Assembly (NCBI RefSeq): GCF_001642725.1
Contig: NZ_LSUQ01000024.1
Span: 1 to 38,565, forward strand
Reading direction: 5' to 3'
Source of the DNA: Ferroacidibacillus organovorans
GTDB taxonomy: Bacteria; Bacillota; Bacilli; Alicyclobacillales; SLC66
DNA length: 38,565 nucleotides
Part shown: in pieces, positions 1 through 7,601 of the stretch
Layout of the letters: each line of letters starts with the position of its first letter
How positions within the stretch are numbered: position 1 is the first letter of the stretch
Made by a program: the position numbers and the translations under genes
The notes under the pieces: model-generated
The model's database searches: none
Told to the model about the DNA's origin: nothing
What the model saw: the letters and a program-made list of their open reading frames with translations, nothing else

Positions 1-1162
1 CGAGGACTGCATCACCTTGCGCCGCGCCACTGCAGATCGCAGCCACGCCGAGTCCGCCACCGCGTCGCCGAAGTTCATAGAGAAGCGTGAGCAAGATGCG
101 CGCGCCACTCGCACCAATCGGATGTCCGAGCGCGACTGCACCGCCGTTTACGTTCACGCGCTCCAAATCCCACGGCACATGGTGACGGCTCACCAAAGGA
201 ACCGCCGCGAATGCTTCATTGATCTCAAAGAGCGCGATGTCATCCAGTGACCGCCCTGTCTTTTCAAGCAATTTTGCCACAGCTACCCCAGGCGCCGACG
301 CGATGTACTTCGCTTCGAGCGCAACTTCCGCGTGTCCGCGAAGTGTCCCAAGGATCTCCCTTCCTTCGCGGCGCGCCCGCGCCTCACTCATCAAAAGCAG
401 AGCTGCAGCCCCGTCATTGACCCCTGGCGCATTCCCCGCCGTTACGGTGCCATTCAGATCGCCCACTGGGCGCAGTGCGGCCAGTCTCTCAAGCGATGTG
501 TCGCGACGCGGCGCCTCATCCATGTCCACCTTCACTGTACCCGCTTTCACAGAAACGGACACAGGAGTAATCTCCTCAGCAAATTTCCCTTGGTCCATCG
601 CCTCGACCGCGCGCGCGTGAGAGCGATAGGCCCACGCGTCTTGCGCTTCACGCGAAACATGATATTCTTCCGCCACCGTTGATCCGTGCACCACCATCGG
701 AACATGGTCAAACGCGCAGGTCAGTCCGTCATGCTGCATCAGGTCAACAAACGATGCGTCCCCCATCTTCAAACCAAACCGCGCGCCCCGCACAAAATAC
801 GGGGCGTTTGACATGCTCTCCATACCGCCCGCAAGCGCCACATCAAGATCGCCCGCACGCACCATCTGATCCACGAGCGTGATCGACCGCAGCCCTGATG
901 CGCAGACCTTGTTGATCGTTTCTGTGCGCACCGCCCACGGCATCCCTGCCAAACGTAACGCCTGGCGCGAAGGAATCTGTCCGGCGCCCCCTTGCAGCAC
1001 CATCCCCATCACGACTTCCTCTACTTCTTCCGGCGCAACGCCGCCGCGCAAAAGAGCCTCGCGCAACGCAACAGCCCCCAACTCGACGGCAGTAACGCCC
1101 GCGAGCGCACCGCCAAGTTTGCCAAACGGCGTTCGTGCCCCTGAGACAATCACGGTGTTCAT
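1..1162 (-). CDS. Acetyl-CoA C-acyltransferase (thiolase), 3' end cut by the window edge
   Basis: The product condenses or cleaves acyl-CoA/acetyl-CoA, the last step of beta-oxidation or the first of acetoacetyl-CoA synthesis, in the cytoplasm. The N-terminus reads [15 protein letters not shown]. The nucleophilic cysteine lies in NKVCASG (Cys87), the [11 protein letters not shown] block follows, and [11 protein letters not shown] holds the active-site His. The second catalytic Cys is in [10 protein letters not shown], only a few residues before the window edge, so the 387 visible residues are almost the whole protein. The ATG is preceded by AGGAGGCT. A 16-bp TetR-type palindrome lies just upstream. 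Its neighbours fdhD and fadF lie upstream on the same strand, and fadF points to fatty-acid catabolism. The family is certain; substrate chain length cannot be read. Confidence 0.93.
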   Translation of the reverse strand, partial: MNTVIVSGARTPFGKLGGALAGVTAVELGAVALREALLRGGVAPEEVEEVVMGMVLQGGAGQIPSRQALRLAGMPWAVRTETINKVCASGLRSITLVDQMVRAGDLDVALAGGMESMSNAPYFVRGARFGLKMGDASFVDLMQHDGLTCAFDHVPMVVHGSTVAEEYHVSREAQDAWAYRSHARAVEAMDQGKFAEEITPVSVSVKAGTVKVDMDEAPRRDTSLERLAALRPVGDLNGTVTAGNAPGVNDGAAALLLMSEARARREGREILGTLRGHAEVALEAKYIASAPGVAVAKLLEKTGRSLDDIALFEINEAFAAVPLVSRHHVPWDLERVNVNGGAVALGHPIGASGARILLTLLYELRRRGGGLGVAAICSGAAQGDAVL

Positions 1163-1185
1163 TCAGGCCGAGCCTCCTAAGCACT

Positions 1186-1201
1186 GACTGAGCGTTCAGT
1201 C
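1186..1201. promoter_or_regulatory. Palindromic operator upstream of the thiolase
   Basis: The 16-mer GACTGAGCGTTCAGTC is an inverted repeat with 14 of 16 positions symmetric. It lies 24 bases upstream of the thiolase ATG and next to its ribosome binding site. Palindromes of this ACTGAnCGnTCAGT type are typical TetR-family operators in acyl-CoA metabolism. The cognate repressor is not in the window. Confidence 0.55.
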
Positions 1202-1255
1202 TTTTTGTTCAGCGTATCACAATTTACTGAGTGAGAGAAGAACCTTTGACAAGGG

Positions 1256-2050
1256 TCACAAAAGCTGTACGCGCTCCGGGTGCGTGTATACGGAAAAAGC
1301 GCCCCTGCGCACAAATCCGACGGTCGTCAACTGCAAATCGTCCGCGATCTGCAGCGCAAGCGCCGTTGGCGCCGATTTGGAGAGCACGATGCCGATCCCC
1401 ATTTTGGCGACTTTCAAGAGCACCTCCGACGAGATACGCCCACTAAACGCGATCACCAGTTTGTCACTCGTCCATTTCTCGCGAATCTGATACCCGTAAA
1501 GCTTGTCGAGCGCGTTGTGACGCCCGATGTCAAAGCGGGACAACAGCACCTGATCCACCGTGCACAGAGACGCGTTGTGCACGCCTCCTGTTGTGCGAAA
1601 AAGATCCGATGCGCGTTGCATCCGCTCGATCAGCGACACAATCTGCCTGGGTGCGATCACCGGAGCCACTTCGACTGGTTTGGCGAGCGCTGCATCCTGA
1701 TAAAAATAGAACGACTGTCGCCCCTTGCCACAACACGAGGCGATGTACCGCTTCCCAAACATCTGCGGGTCGATCGTGACAGGCGTCACGAGCCGGACAT
1801 ACGCCACACCGTCTTCTTCTGACAGCGTGAGACTGCGAATCTCCTCATACGACGTCAACACACCTTCTGACGCGAGAAATCCAATCACTAGATCCTCCAG
1901 ATCCGACGGCGTGCAGACGAGCGTGACAAACTCCTGTCCATCGACAAACACCGTGAGCGCATACTCCGTCACAACTTCGACTTCGCGCTGTTCTGTGACC
2001 CCGTTTTCATAGCGAAGGATTCGACGTTTCACAATCTGCGGCAAATCCAC
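1256..2050 (-). CDS. fdhD: Formate dehydrogenase accessory sulfurtransferase FdhD
   Basis: FdhD passes sulfur from a cysteine desulfurase to the bis-MGD molybdenum cofactor so that formate dehydrogenase becomes active. The protein has the family landmarks: an EYALTVFVDG N-terminal strand, DLVIGFLASEGV, the cysteine loop SCCGKGRQ (Firmicute form with adjacent cysteines), TGGVHNASLC, FDIGRHNALDK and the C-terminal FSGRISSEV and SKSAPTALA segments. The GTG at 2050 was chosen because AAAGGAG lies 7 bases upstream; it gives 264 aa, normal for the family. An in-frame start at 2122 would overlap fadF and has no better site. It follows fadF by 68 bases and is probably co-transcribed. No formate dehydrogenase structural gene is in the window. 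Confidence 0.95.
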   Translation of the reverse strand: MDLPQIVKRRILRYENGVTEQREVEVVTEYALTVFVDGQEFVTLVCTPSDLEDLVIGFLASEGVLTSYEEIRSLTLSEEDGVAYVRLVTPVTIDPQMFGKRYIASCCGKGRQSFYFYQDAALAKPVEVAPVIAPRQIVSLIERMQRASDLFRTTGGVHNASLCTVDQVLLSRFDIGRHNALDKLYGYQIREKWTSDKLVIAFSGRISSEVLLKVAKMGIGIVLSKSAPTALALQIADDLQLTTVGFVRRGAFSVYTHPERVQLL

Positions 2051-2118
2051 GACAGCACTCCTTTCGACGTGAGGACAAGGCAAGTCACCTCGCCTGGTCT
2101 TCATGCGCGATACACGGT

Positions 2119-4092
2119 TCAAATCGCCATGAATAGCAGTTCCGCGATATCATTTGTATCGATTTCCTCTTCGACACCCTTTGCCTTTGTTCCATCGATC
2201 ATCATCGTCATACAATACGGGCACGCCGTGGCAATGGTGGTGGCGCCAGTCGCAAGCGCCTGTTCGGTGCGCTCCACGTTGATGCGCTTTTCGCCCGTCT
2301 CTTCTTTAAACATCGAGCCGCCACCCGCGCCGCAACACATGCTCTTATTGCGACTGCGCTCCATTTCGAGCACGGTGAGGCCAGGAATGTGTTCAAGAAT
2401 ATAGCGCGGCGCGTCATACTCTCCATTATACCGCCCGAGGTAGCACGGGTCGTGATACGTAACCGTCTTTTCCACGCGCTGCTTCGGAATGATGCGTCCC
2501 TCTTTGAGCAATTCCGCCAAAAACTGTGTGTGATGCAGCACCTCAATGTCCAGTCCGAAATCCTTGTATTCCTTGGAAAACTGATTGAACGCGTGCGGAT
2601 CCGTGGTGATGATTTTTTTTACGCCGTACGCTTTAAAGAGTTCCACATTGCGCTCGACCAACTCCTGATAGAGAAACTCATTGCCGAGACGGCGCGCTGA
2701 ATCTCCATCGCTCTCTTCCTCTTTTCCGAGGATGGCAAAGTCGACATTCGCCTTTTGCAAAAGTTTCACAAAGGACTGCGCGATCTTTTGATTGCGCGGA
2801 TCAAAGGACACAGCCGTTCCAACATAGTATAGGTAGTCCACGGCGCCTTCCACATCTTCCATCGCGCGAATGCCAAGACCCTCCGCCCACTCCGCGCGCG
2901 CGGAACGCGGACGCCCCCACTCGTTGGAGTGACGCTCAAGGTTTGTGAACGTGCGGTTGACTTCTCCCGGCGCGTTGCCCTTGGTCAAGACAAGGTCGCG
3001 ACGAAGATCGACGATCAGACTGACATGCTCATTAAAGACCGGGCACGCCTCCTCACACGCGCGACATGTCGTGCACGCCCAAATCTCATCTTCGGTGTAC
3101 ACTTCGCCCACCAGATCAGGAAGGCTCGCCGTGTAATCCTCGCCGCCTGCGGCCATCTTCAAAAGAGACGGGCCCTGATCGACAAGATGATCCTTCATTT
3201 TCAGGATCAGGTACTTAGGCGAGAGATCCTTCCCCGTGAGCGTGGCGGGGCAGGATACATGACAGCGCCCGCACTCCGTACAGGCGTACCCGTCGAGAAG
3301 TTGCTTCCAACTCAACTGTGTGACTTTGGCGACACCAAACTCTTCCACCGTCTCATCCGACAAGTCAAGCGTTTTCAGCTTGCCGACAGGCCCAAGGTTG
3401 CGATAGTACGTGTTGAAAACGGCGCCAATCATATGCAAGTGTTTTGAGCGTGGTATAAAAACGAGAAAACCAAAGATGGATAGCGTATGGATCCAGAAAA
3501 AAACCTGCGCAAGATTTCCCGCAACGGCTGGCGACATGCCAGAAAACCAATACGCGACCAACGTTGACATCGGCGCGGCTGGCACGCTGCTTGCGCCACT
3601 CGCGACTGCGTCGAGCCCCGTCGTCAAGAAGAGTGTCGCCACGATGATAAAGATGAGTCCGAGAATAAAGCCCGCCTCAAACGTAGGTTCAATCCGCATC
3701 GGTCGCCACACGTAGCGGCGAATCAGCGCAACGATCACAGCCACCATGACAAACGCCGCAAACAACTCCTGGGTATGCGTGAACCACCCCTGCGTAAACC
3801 CTGGAATGTGCCTGCCAAACAGGTCAAAGCCAAAAAAGTCGAGTTCGCCAAACCCGAGGATGATGAATCCCCAGAAGATGAAAAAGTGTCCAATCCCTGA
3901 CGGTTCAGCCAATACCTTACCCTGTCCCAGCACGTATTTAAAAAAGCCTCTCATACGCTCTTCGCTGTGGTCTGAGCGATGCTCAGCCTGTCCGAGCCGC
4001 AAAAAGCGATAGCGTTGGTAGATACCCGAGAAAAAACCGATAAGTGCCGCAATCAACAAGACAGTAAACGCAATGATACGCAGCGGTTGCAT
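2119..4092 (-). CDS. fadF: FadF-type membrane Fe-S reductase (ETF:menaquinone oxidoreductase)
   Basis: This membrane protein of 657 aa is predicted to take electrons from reduced electron-transfer flavoprotein and pass them to menaquinone during acyl-CoA oxidation. The N-terminal third has about five hydrophobic helices resembling the nitrate reductase gamma (heme b) domain. Two [4Fe-4S] motifs follow, CTECGRCHVSCP and CTTCRACEEACP. The C-terminal half carries two CCG-type domains, with HDPCYLGR then MCCGAGGG, and ACPYCMTM at the end. The ATG at 4092 has GGAGG 8 bases upstream; an in-frame start 6 codons earlier is less well placed. The promoter carries a FadR-like palindrome, matching the known FadR control of Bacillus fadF. 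The role is inferred from family and operator. Confidence 0.9.
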   Translation of the reverse strand: MQPLRIIAFTVLLIAALIGFFSGIYQRYRFLRLGQAEHRSDHSEERMRGFFKYVLGQGKVLAEPSGIGHFFIFWGFIILGFGELDFFGFDLFGRHIPGFTQGWFTHTQELFAAFVMVAVIVALIRRYVWRPMRIEPTFEAGFILGLIFIIVATLFLTTGLDAVASGASSVPAAPMSTLVAYWFSGMSPAVAGNLAQVFFWIHTLSIFGFLVFIPRSKHLHMIGAVFNTYYRNLGPVGKLKTLDLSDETVEEFGVAKVTQLSWKQLLDGYACTECGRCHVSCPATLTGKDLSPKYLILKMKDHLVDQGPSLLKMAAGGEDYTASLPDLVGEVYTEDEIWACTTCRACEEACPVFNEHVSLIVDLRRDLVLTKGNAPGEVNRTFTNLERHSNEWGRPRSARAEWAEGLGIRAMEDVEGAVDYLYYVGTAVSFDPRNQKIAQSFVKLLQKANVDFAILGKEEESDGDSARRLGNEFLYQELVERNVELFKAYGVKKIITTDPHAFNQFSKEYKDFGLDIEVLHHTQFLAELLKEGRIIPKQRVEKTVTYHDPCYLGRYNGEYDAPRYILEHIPGLTVLEMERSRNKSMCCGAGGGSMFKEETGEKRINVERTEQALATGATTIATACPYCMTMMIDGTKAKGVEEEIDTNDIAELLFMAI

Positions 4093-4189
4093 GTTTCTTT
4101 CCTCCCTCACCAGACAGAAACCCTTCTTGATCTTATTAAACCACGATCAGCGAAGAGAACGCGAGGTGTCGTATTTTCCACTCCTCTCA

Positions 4190-4218
4190 ATAATGAGTGA
4201 ATGGCCATTCATAGTCAA
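4190..4218 (-). promoter_or_regulatory. Sigma-A promoter of fadF with an embedded FadR-like operator
   Basis: On the minus strand TTGACT (4218-4213) and CATTAT (4195-4190) are separated by 17 bases. The spacer contains the perfect 14-bp palindrome TGAATGGCCATTCA (4198-4211). Its TGAATG/CATTCA half-sites match those of the Bacillus FadR box. A repressor bound there would block RNA polymerase. The start codon of fadF is about 100 bases downstream. Confidence 0.6.
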
Positions 4219-4318
4219 CTGAAAGATGTAGATCTCGCTTCTTTTCGCTTGATACGCGCTTTTGTTATCCGTTTAAGGTTATCATTTACGAATCAGAATA
4301 TCTTTATATTTAACGAGA

Positions 4319-5380
4319 TTGGTGAACCGTTTGTCCTCCTTTACACCGCTTTATTTGGATCATCTCGTGATGAAATCCGAGGTGATCCTCTTGGCTACTA
4401 AGATCAGCGAATTTAAGGGAAAACAAGGCTTATTTCAACGCCAGGTTCCTCAGGTACTTGAAACGTTGCAGCAGAATGCGTTCATTCAAAGCACGGAGTC
4501 GTCCAATCGAATCGAAGGAATCTACGTTTCTTCCAAACGATTGGAGTCAATTGTTTGGAATGCAGCAAATCCCGAGAATCGCCCCGAAGGTGAGATTGCT
4601 GGATATCGCGACGTTTTGAATACCATTCATACACATGCTGAACTCATTCCGCTCGCACCGAGCGTGATTCAGCAATTGCATCGCGATTTAATGAAGTACA
4701 GTGGAACGGGGGGCCGCTGGAAACTGATTGATAATTTTATTGAAGAGAAACTTTCAACCGGTGAGACGCGAATTCGCTTCAAGCCAACCCCCGCGTGGCG
4801 TACGGATGAAGCGATGCGGGAACTTTGTGACGCGTTCAAAAGAGCCAGAGATCGCGGCGATTTACCGGATTACGTCTTGATTGGACTGTTTATCTTAGAT
4901 TTTTTTTGTATCCATCCCTTTTCCGACGGCAATGGGAGAATGGCTCGTCTTTTAACTTTGTTGCTGTTGTATCAGAGCGGCTACGCTGTTGGAAAATACA
5001 TCAGCCTGGAAAATGTCATTGAGGATACAAAAATACAGTATTACAATACCCTTGAAATCTCCTCTCAAAATTGGCATGACAGTGCTCATGATTGCAATCC
5101 TTGGATCAATTACTTCCTCACCATGCTCCTAGAAGCGTATCATCGATTTGATAGTCGTGTAGGGACACTGGAGAGCTCCCAGAAGAGGGGGTGGAAAAAG
5201 GAGCGTATCCTCAACATCGTCGATGGTTTTATCGCCGATTTTACGATCGCTGACGTTGAGGAGTTATGTCCGGGGATAAGCCGGCCTACCATAACGAAAA
5301 CCCTGAATGAGTTGGGCCGAAAAGGCACCATCATGTGTATCGAGCACGGTCGCCACGCAAGGTGGGTGAAAAAGTTGTAG
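4319..5380 (+). CDS. Fic family protein (probable AMP-transferase)
   Basis: Fic proteins transfer AMP (or another nucleotide) to hydroxyl side chains of target proteins. The catalytic signature HPFSDGNGR lies at residues 199-207 of 353. The motif SNRIEG (residues 62-67) matches the (S/T)xxxE(G/N) inhibitory helix on the N-terminal side of the Fic core, the self-inhibited class II layout. The C-terminal 60 residues (from about IADFTIADVEELC) look like a winged helix, common in stand-alone bacterial Fic regulators. The start is uncertain: TTG 4319, GTG 4322, TTG 4331 and ATG 4370 are all in frame, and none has a strong ribosome binding site. No separate antitoxin gene is adjacent. Base composition is more AT-rich than the surrounding metabolic genes, suggesting acquisition. 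Its target is unknown. Confidence 0.88.
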   Translation: MVNRLSSFTPLYLDHLVMKSEVILLATKISEFKGKQGLFQRQVPQVLETLQQNAFIQSTESSNRIEGIYVSSKRLESIVWNAANPENRPEGEIAGYRDVLNTIHTHAELIPLAPSVIQQLHRDLMKYSGTGGRWKLIDNFIEEKLSTGETRIRFKPTPAWRTDEAMRELCDAFKRARDRGDLPDYVLIGLFILDFFCIHPFSDGNGRMARLLTLLLLYQSGYAVGKYISLENVIEDTKIQYYNTLEISSQNWHDSAHDCNPWINYFLTMLLEAYHRFDSRVGTLESSQKRGWKKERILNIVDGFIADFTIADVEELCPGISRPTITKTLNELGRKGTIMCIEHGRHARWVKKL

Positions 5381-5515
5381 AACTTGGAATGGTGAAGGAA
5401 CATGATAAATACAGACATTCCGTTAAGATGGAAACCCATGCGAAAGGTGTGATTATCCATCCAATCCCACATCAACGGCCGCGTTTATTCGTATCTTCGC
5501 ACACCGTACGGGATC

Positions 5516-6070
5516 TTGCTTGGTTTGTTCCTTGCCATCTCTTTTGGCATAGGCCTCATCACGATGATTCATACGCAATCATTGAACACAACACTTCCAT
5601 CAAATTGGCTATTATACGATCTTCCTTGGCTTGTGACCTCCCTATTCGGGTGGGTTCCCGTCGCGCAAAGCTTACACTACCGACGGACGGACGTGAAACT
5701 CACATTCGATGCGAACGACACCTCATGCTTGGTGGATAGCGGCCCATTTCAAGACTGGTGGCGGATTCACAAAAATTCTCCCCGTTCGATGAAAAAATGG
5801 AGAGTGCTTTGGCTGCTGTTGATTCTCATGATCAGCGGGTTTTCTGTCATCGATACATTAAACCTGTACCACGCGGTCATTTCTCCAGCCAATCGCTTGA
5901 GCGAGGTGTCAAAAATTACTGCCGTTCAAGGTTTATGCGATGCCTTTTTGTTGCTCGGACTCGTGGTATCTCTATGCTCGTTTTGGAACTATCCTTATCT
6001 TATTGCCCTGCGCCAAAATGGTCGGTGGCTGACCATCCAATGTAAGGATGTTAAAAATTTTCCAATCTAA
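5516..6070 (+). CDS. Unknown four-helix membrane protein, start uncertain
   Basis: I do not recognise the family. The 184 residues contain about four hydrophobic segments: ILLGLFLAISFGIGLI, WLVTSLFGWVPVAQSL, WLLLILMISGFSVID and LLLGLVVSLCSFW. A polar loop lies between the second and third. The reading frame is open upstream back to a TGA at 5450, and the codons between (encoding RVYSYLRTPYG just before the first helix) look like genuine protein. TTG 5516 may therefore not be the true start. An ATG at 5438 is in the same frame but is followed by MRKV and then the TGA. This may be a gene with a nonsense mutation near its start. It lies 135 bases after the Fic gene on the same strand. Confidence 0.45.
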   Translation: MLGLFLAISFGIGLITMIHTQSLNTTLPSNWLLYDLPWLVTSLFGWVPVAQSLHYRRTDVKLTFDANDTSCLVDSGPFQDWWRIHKNSPRSMKKWRVLWLLLILMISGFSVIDTLNLYHAVISPANRLSEVSKITAVQGLCDAFLLLGLVVSLCSFWNYPYLIALRQNGRWLTIQCKDVKNFPI

Positions 6071-6089
6071 AAATGTCCGGATTGTTCAT

Positions 6090-6353
6090 TTACCCAATTT
6101 CATCCAAGGAATCGAGTGGATGGACGCGTCCTTTTTGAAGATCTTCGTCCGCTCGTCGCTCGCGTTCTTGCCATTCCTCTGTCCAGTAGTACGCCTGATC
6201 AGGATCCAAAAGCATCATCTTCTTCGGTCGAAGTAAGATACCTTCCTGGCTGTCAATCACATCCACATAATCGCCTTCTTCAAGATGGAGTTTTTCACGA
6301 ATGATTTTTGGGATGGTGATTTGCCCATTTCGAGTGATTTTGCTGAGCGTCAT
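6090..6353 (-). CDS. AbrB/MazE-type DNA-binding protein, orphan antitoxin-like
   Basis: This 87-aa protein begins with a swapped-hairpin AbrB domain: SKITRNGQITIPKIIREKL and then EEGDYVDVI. The C-terminal tail EEWQERERRADEDLQKGRV is the acidic toxin-binding type seen in small antitoxins. AGGAG lies 9 bases before the ATG at 6353; two earlier in-frame ATGs (6362, 6374) are badly placed for that site. No toxin gene follows: only 12 codons after an ATG in the TAAATG junction (start 6089) before a stop, then the unknown membrane protein on the opposite strand. It may be a surviving antitoxin or a solitary regulator. It has its own sigma-A promoter. Confidence 0.8.
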   Translation of the reverse strand: MTLSKITRNGQITIPKIIREKLHLEEGDYVDVIDSQEGILLRPKKMMLLDPDQAYYWTEEWQERERRADEDLQKGRVHPLDSLDEIG

Positions 6354-6388
6354 GATTTTCATCTCCTGACTCATGCATTTTAGTAATT

Positions 6389-6417
6389 ACTATAATGTAT
6401 GCGCGGTCAAGGATCAA
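6389..6417 (-). promoter_or_regulatory. Sigma-A promoter of the AbrB-like gene
   Basis: Reading the minus strand, TTGATC (6417-6412) and TATAGT (6394-6389) are separated by exactly 17 bases. They lie about 40 bases upstream of the chosen start at 6353. Between 6375 and 6583 I see no gene, only this promoter. Confidence 0.5.
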
Positions 6418-6583
6418 TGTGCAGCGATCTGATCTAAAGGGAATTTTGACTAAGCGATGAGACTGGGTCAGATCCACGCCTATTTTCACAAAAATCCGAT
6501 TACAGAACTCACCATTTTCGAGAATAGCGGATATTTTCCTCACGCGGAGGAAGCCGAAATATTTTCTACAGAAATTTATCTTT

Positions 6584-6829
6584 TTATCGGTTGCTTTCCA
6601 TCTGCGCCGCGATCGCGGCCAGCAACTTCATCCGATCAAAACCCTGAATCCACGTCTCGCCGATGCGAAACACCGGCAACGTTTCCATCTTCTGATCCCG
6701 CAACAGCGCGATGTGTTCAGGCTCTTGGTAAATATCGATCACGTCAAACGGGAGATGCAACGATCCGAGCCAAACCTTGGCTGCCTGACAACGCACTCAG
6801 GTCGCCTGGCTGTACATCTCGATGCGCAT
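6584..6829 (-). CDS. Glutaredoxin-like protein with in-frame UGA at the first redox Cys (candidate selenoprotein)
   Basis: The full frame is 81 residues beginning MRIEMYSQAT, then TGA (6799-6797), then VRCQAAKVWL. Glutaredoxin/NrdH proteins have a CxxC motif in exactly this place, so the TGA replaces the N-terminal, attacking cysteine (UxxC). The rest is a normal thioredoxin fold: FDVIDIYQEP strand, the cis-proline loop ETLPVFRIGE, and GFD before the last helix. The ATG has GAGGAGG 7 bases upstream; a start after the TGA would lack the first beta strand and the redox motif. A GGU-loop hairpin lies 14-28 bases past the TGA. The gene is 28 bases after kamE and appears to be the last of the lysine operon. 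The alternative is a nonsense mutation or sequencing error. Function would be thiol-disulfide exchange; the partner is unknown. Confidence 0.75.
6768..6782 (-). promoter_or_regulatory. Candidate bacterial SECIS hairpin
   Basis: On the minus strand AGCCAAGGTTTGGCT folds into a perfect 6-bp stem with a GGU loop (loop at 6776-6774). The loop begins 21 bases after the UGA at 6797-6799. Known bacterial SECIS elements lie inside the coding region, with the apical loop about 16-37 bases after UGA and a G in the first two loop positions; both conditions are met. The stem below it is interrupted by mismatches, so this is suggestive and not proven. Confidence 0.55.
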
Positions 6830-6857
6830 AAAAAAACCTCCTCGCGAGTCACTCTCA

Positions 6858-7601
6858 CTATTGTAACCCGCGACGGATCATCTCGTGAACAATAAACGAA
6901 GAAACCTCAGGCGCCAGCGTCCCCGACCCAAAGCCCGCGTCATAACCGAGCTCAAGCGCAAGCTCATGGCCAATGCGCGGCCCCCCACAAATCACAATCA
7001 GCTTTGAGCGCAAGCCTTCCGCTTCCAGCATGTCGACGAGTTCACCGAGGTTTGAGATGTGCACATCCTTTTGCGTCACCACCTGCGAAACCAGGATCGC
7101 ATCCGCGTTTAGCTCGCGCGCCTTGCGCACCAACACTTCATTCTCCACCTGGCTCCCCAGGTTGTACGCGTCAATCTCCGGATACCGCTCAAGCCCATAC
7201 TCTCCCGCGTATCCCTTCATATTCATGATCGCATCAATCCCGACCGTGTGCGCATCCGTCCCCGTGCACGCGCCGATCACCACGATCTTGCGCTTGATCT
7301 TCTCGCGGATGAGCGCGTTGACCTCGACGAACGAGAGCACGGGGCTCTCCACTTTCGGCACGCGAATCGACGTGTAATCCACCTCGGTCACGACCTTGCC
7401 ATACAGCACAAAAAAGCTCATCTGCTCTCCCAAGTCCGCCATGTGCACAACCTGCGGTTCAAGCAGCCCCATGCCCGACGCCACCTGCCGGGCGCACTCG
7501 CGCGCCTCTTCGCCAAAAGGTACCGGGAGCGAAAAGCTCACCTGCACAACACCGTCATGGAGCGTATCGCCATAAGGCTTGACGCGCGTCAAATCATTCA
7601 C
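6858..7601 (-). CDS. kamE: D-lysine 5,6-aminomutase beta subunit
   Basis: KamE carries the cobalamin-binding Rossmann domain of the adenosylcobalamin- and PLP-dependent lysine 5,6-aminomutase, which moves the terminal amino group of lysine or beta-lysine. The motif TGTDAHTVGIDAIMN contains the base-off cobalamin His118. Lys129, in NMKGYAGEYG, sits 11 residues later, the spacing of the His133/Lys144 pair in the characterised enzyme, so it should form the PLP aldimine. At 247 aa it is near the usual length. The ATG at 7601 overlaps the kamD stop by four bases (ATGA), indicating translational coupling that suits a 1:1 complex. Confidence 0.95.
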   Translation of the reverse strand: MNDLTRVKPYGDTLHDGVVQVSFSLPVPFGEEARECARQVASGMGLLEPQVVHMADLGEQMSFFVLYGKVVTEVDYTSIRVPKVESPVLSFVEVNALIREKIKRKIVVIGACTGTDAHTVGIDAIMNMKGYAGEYGLERYPEIDAYNLGSQVENEVLVRKARELNADAILVSQVVTQKDVHISNLGELVDMLEAEGLRSKLIVICGGPRIGHELALELGYDAGFGSGTLAPEVSSFIVHEMIRRGLQ

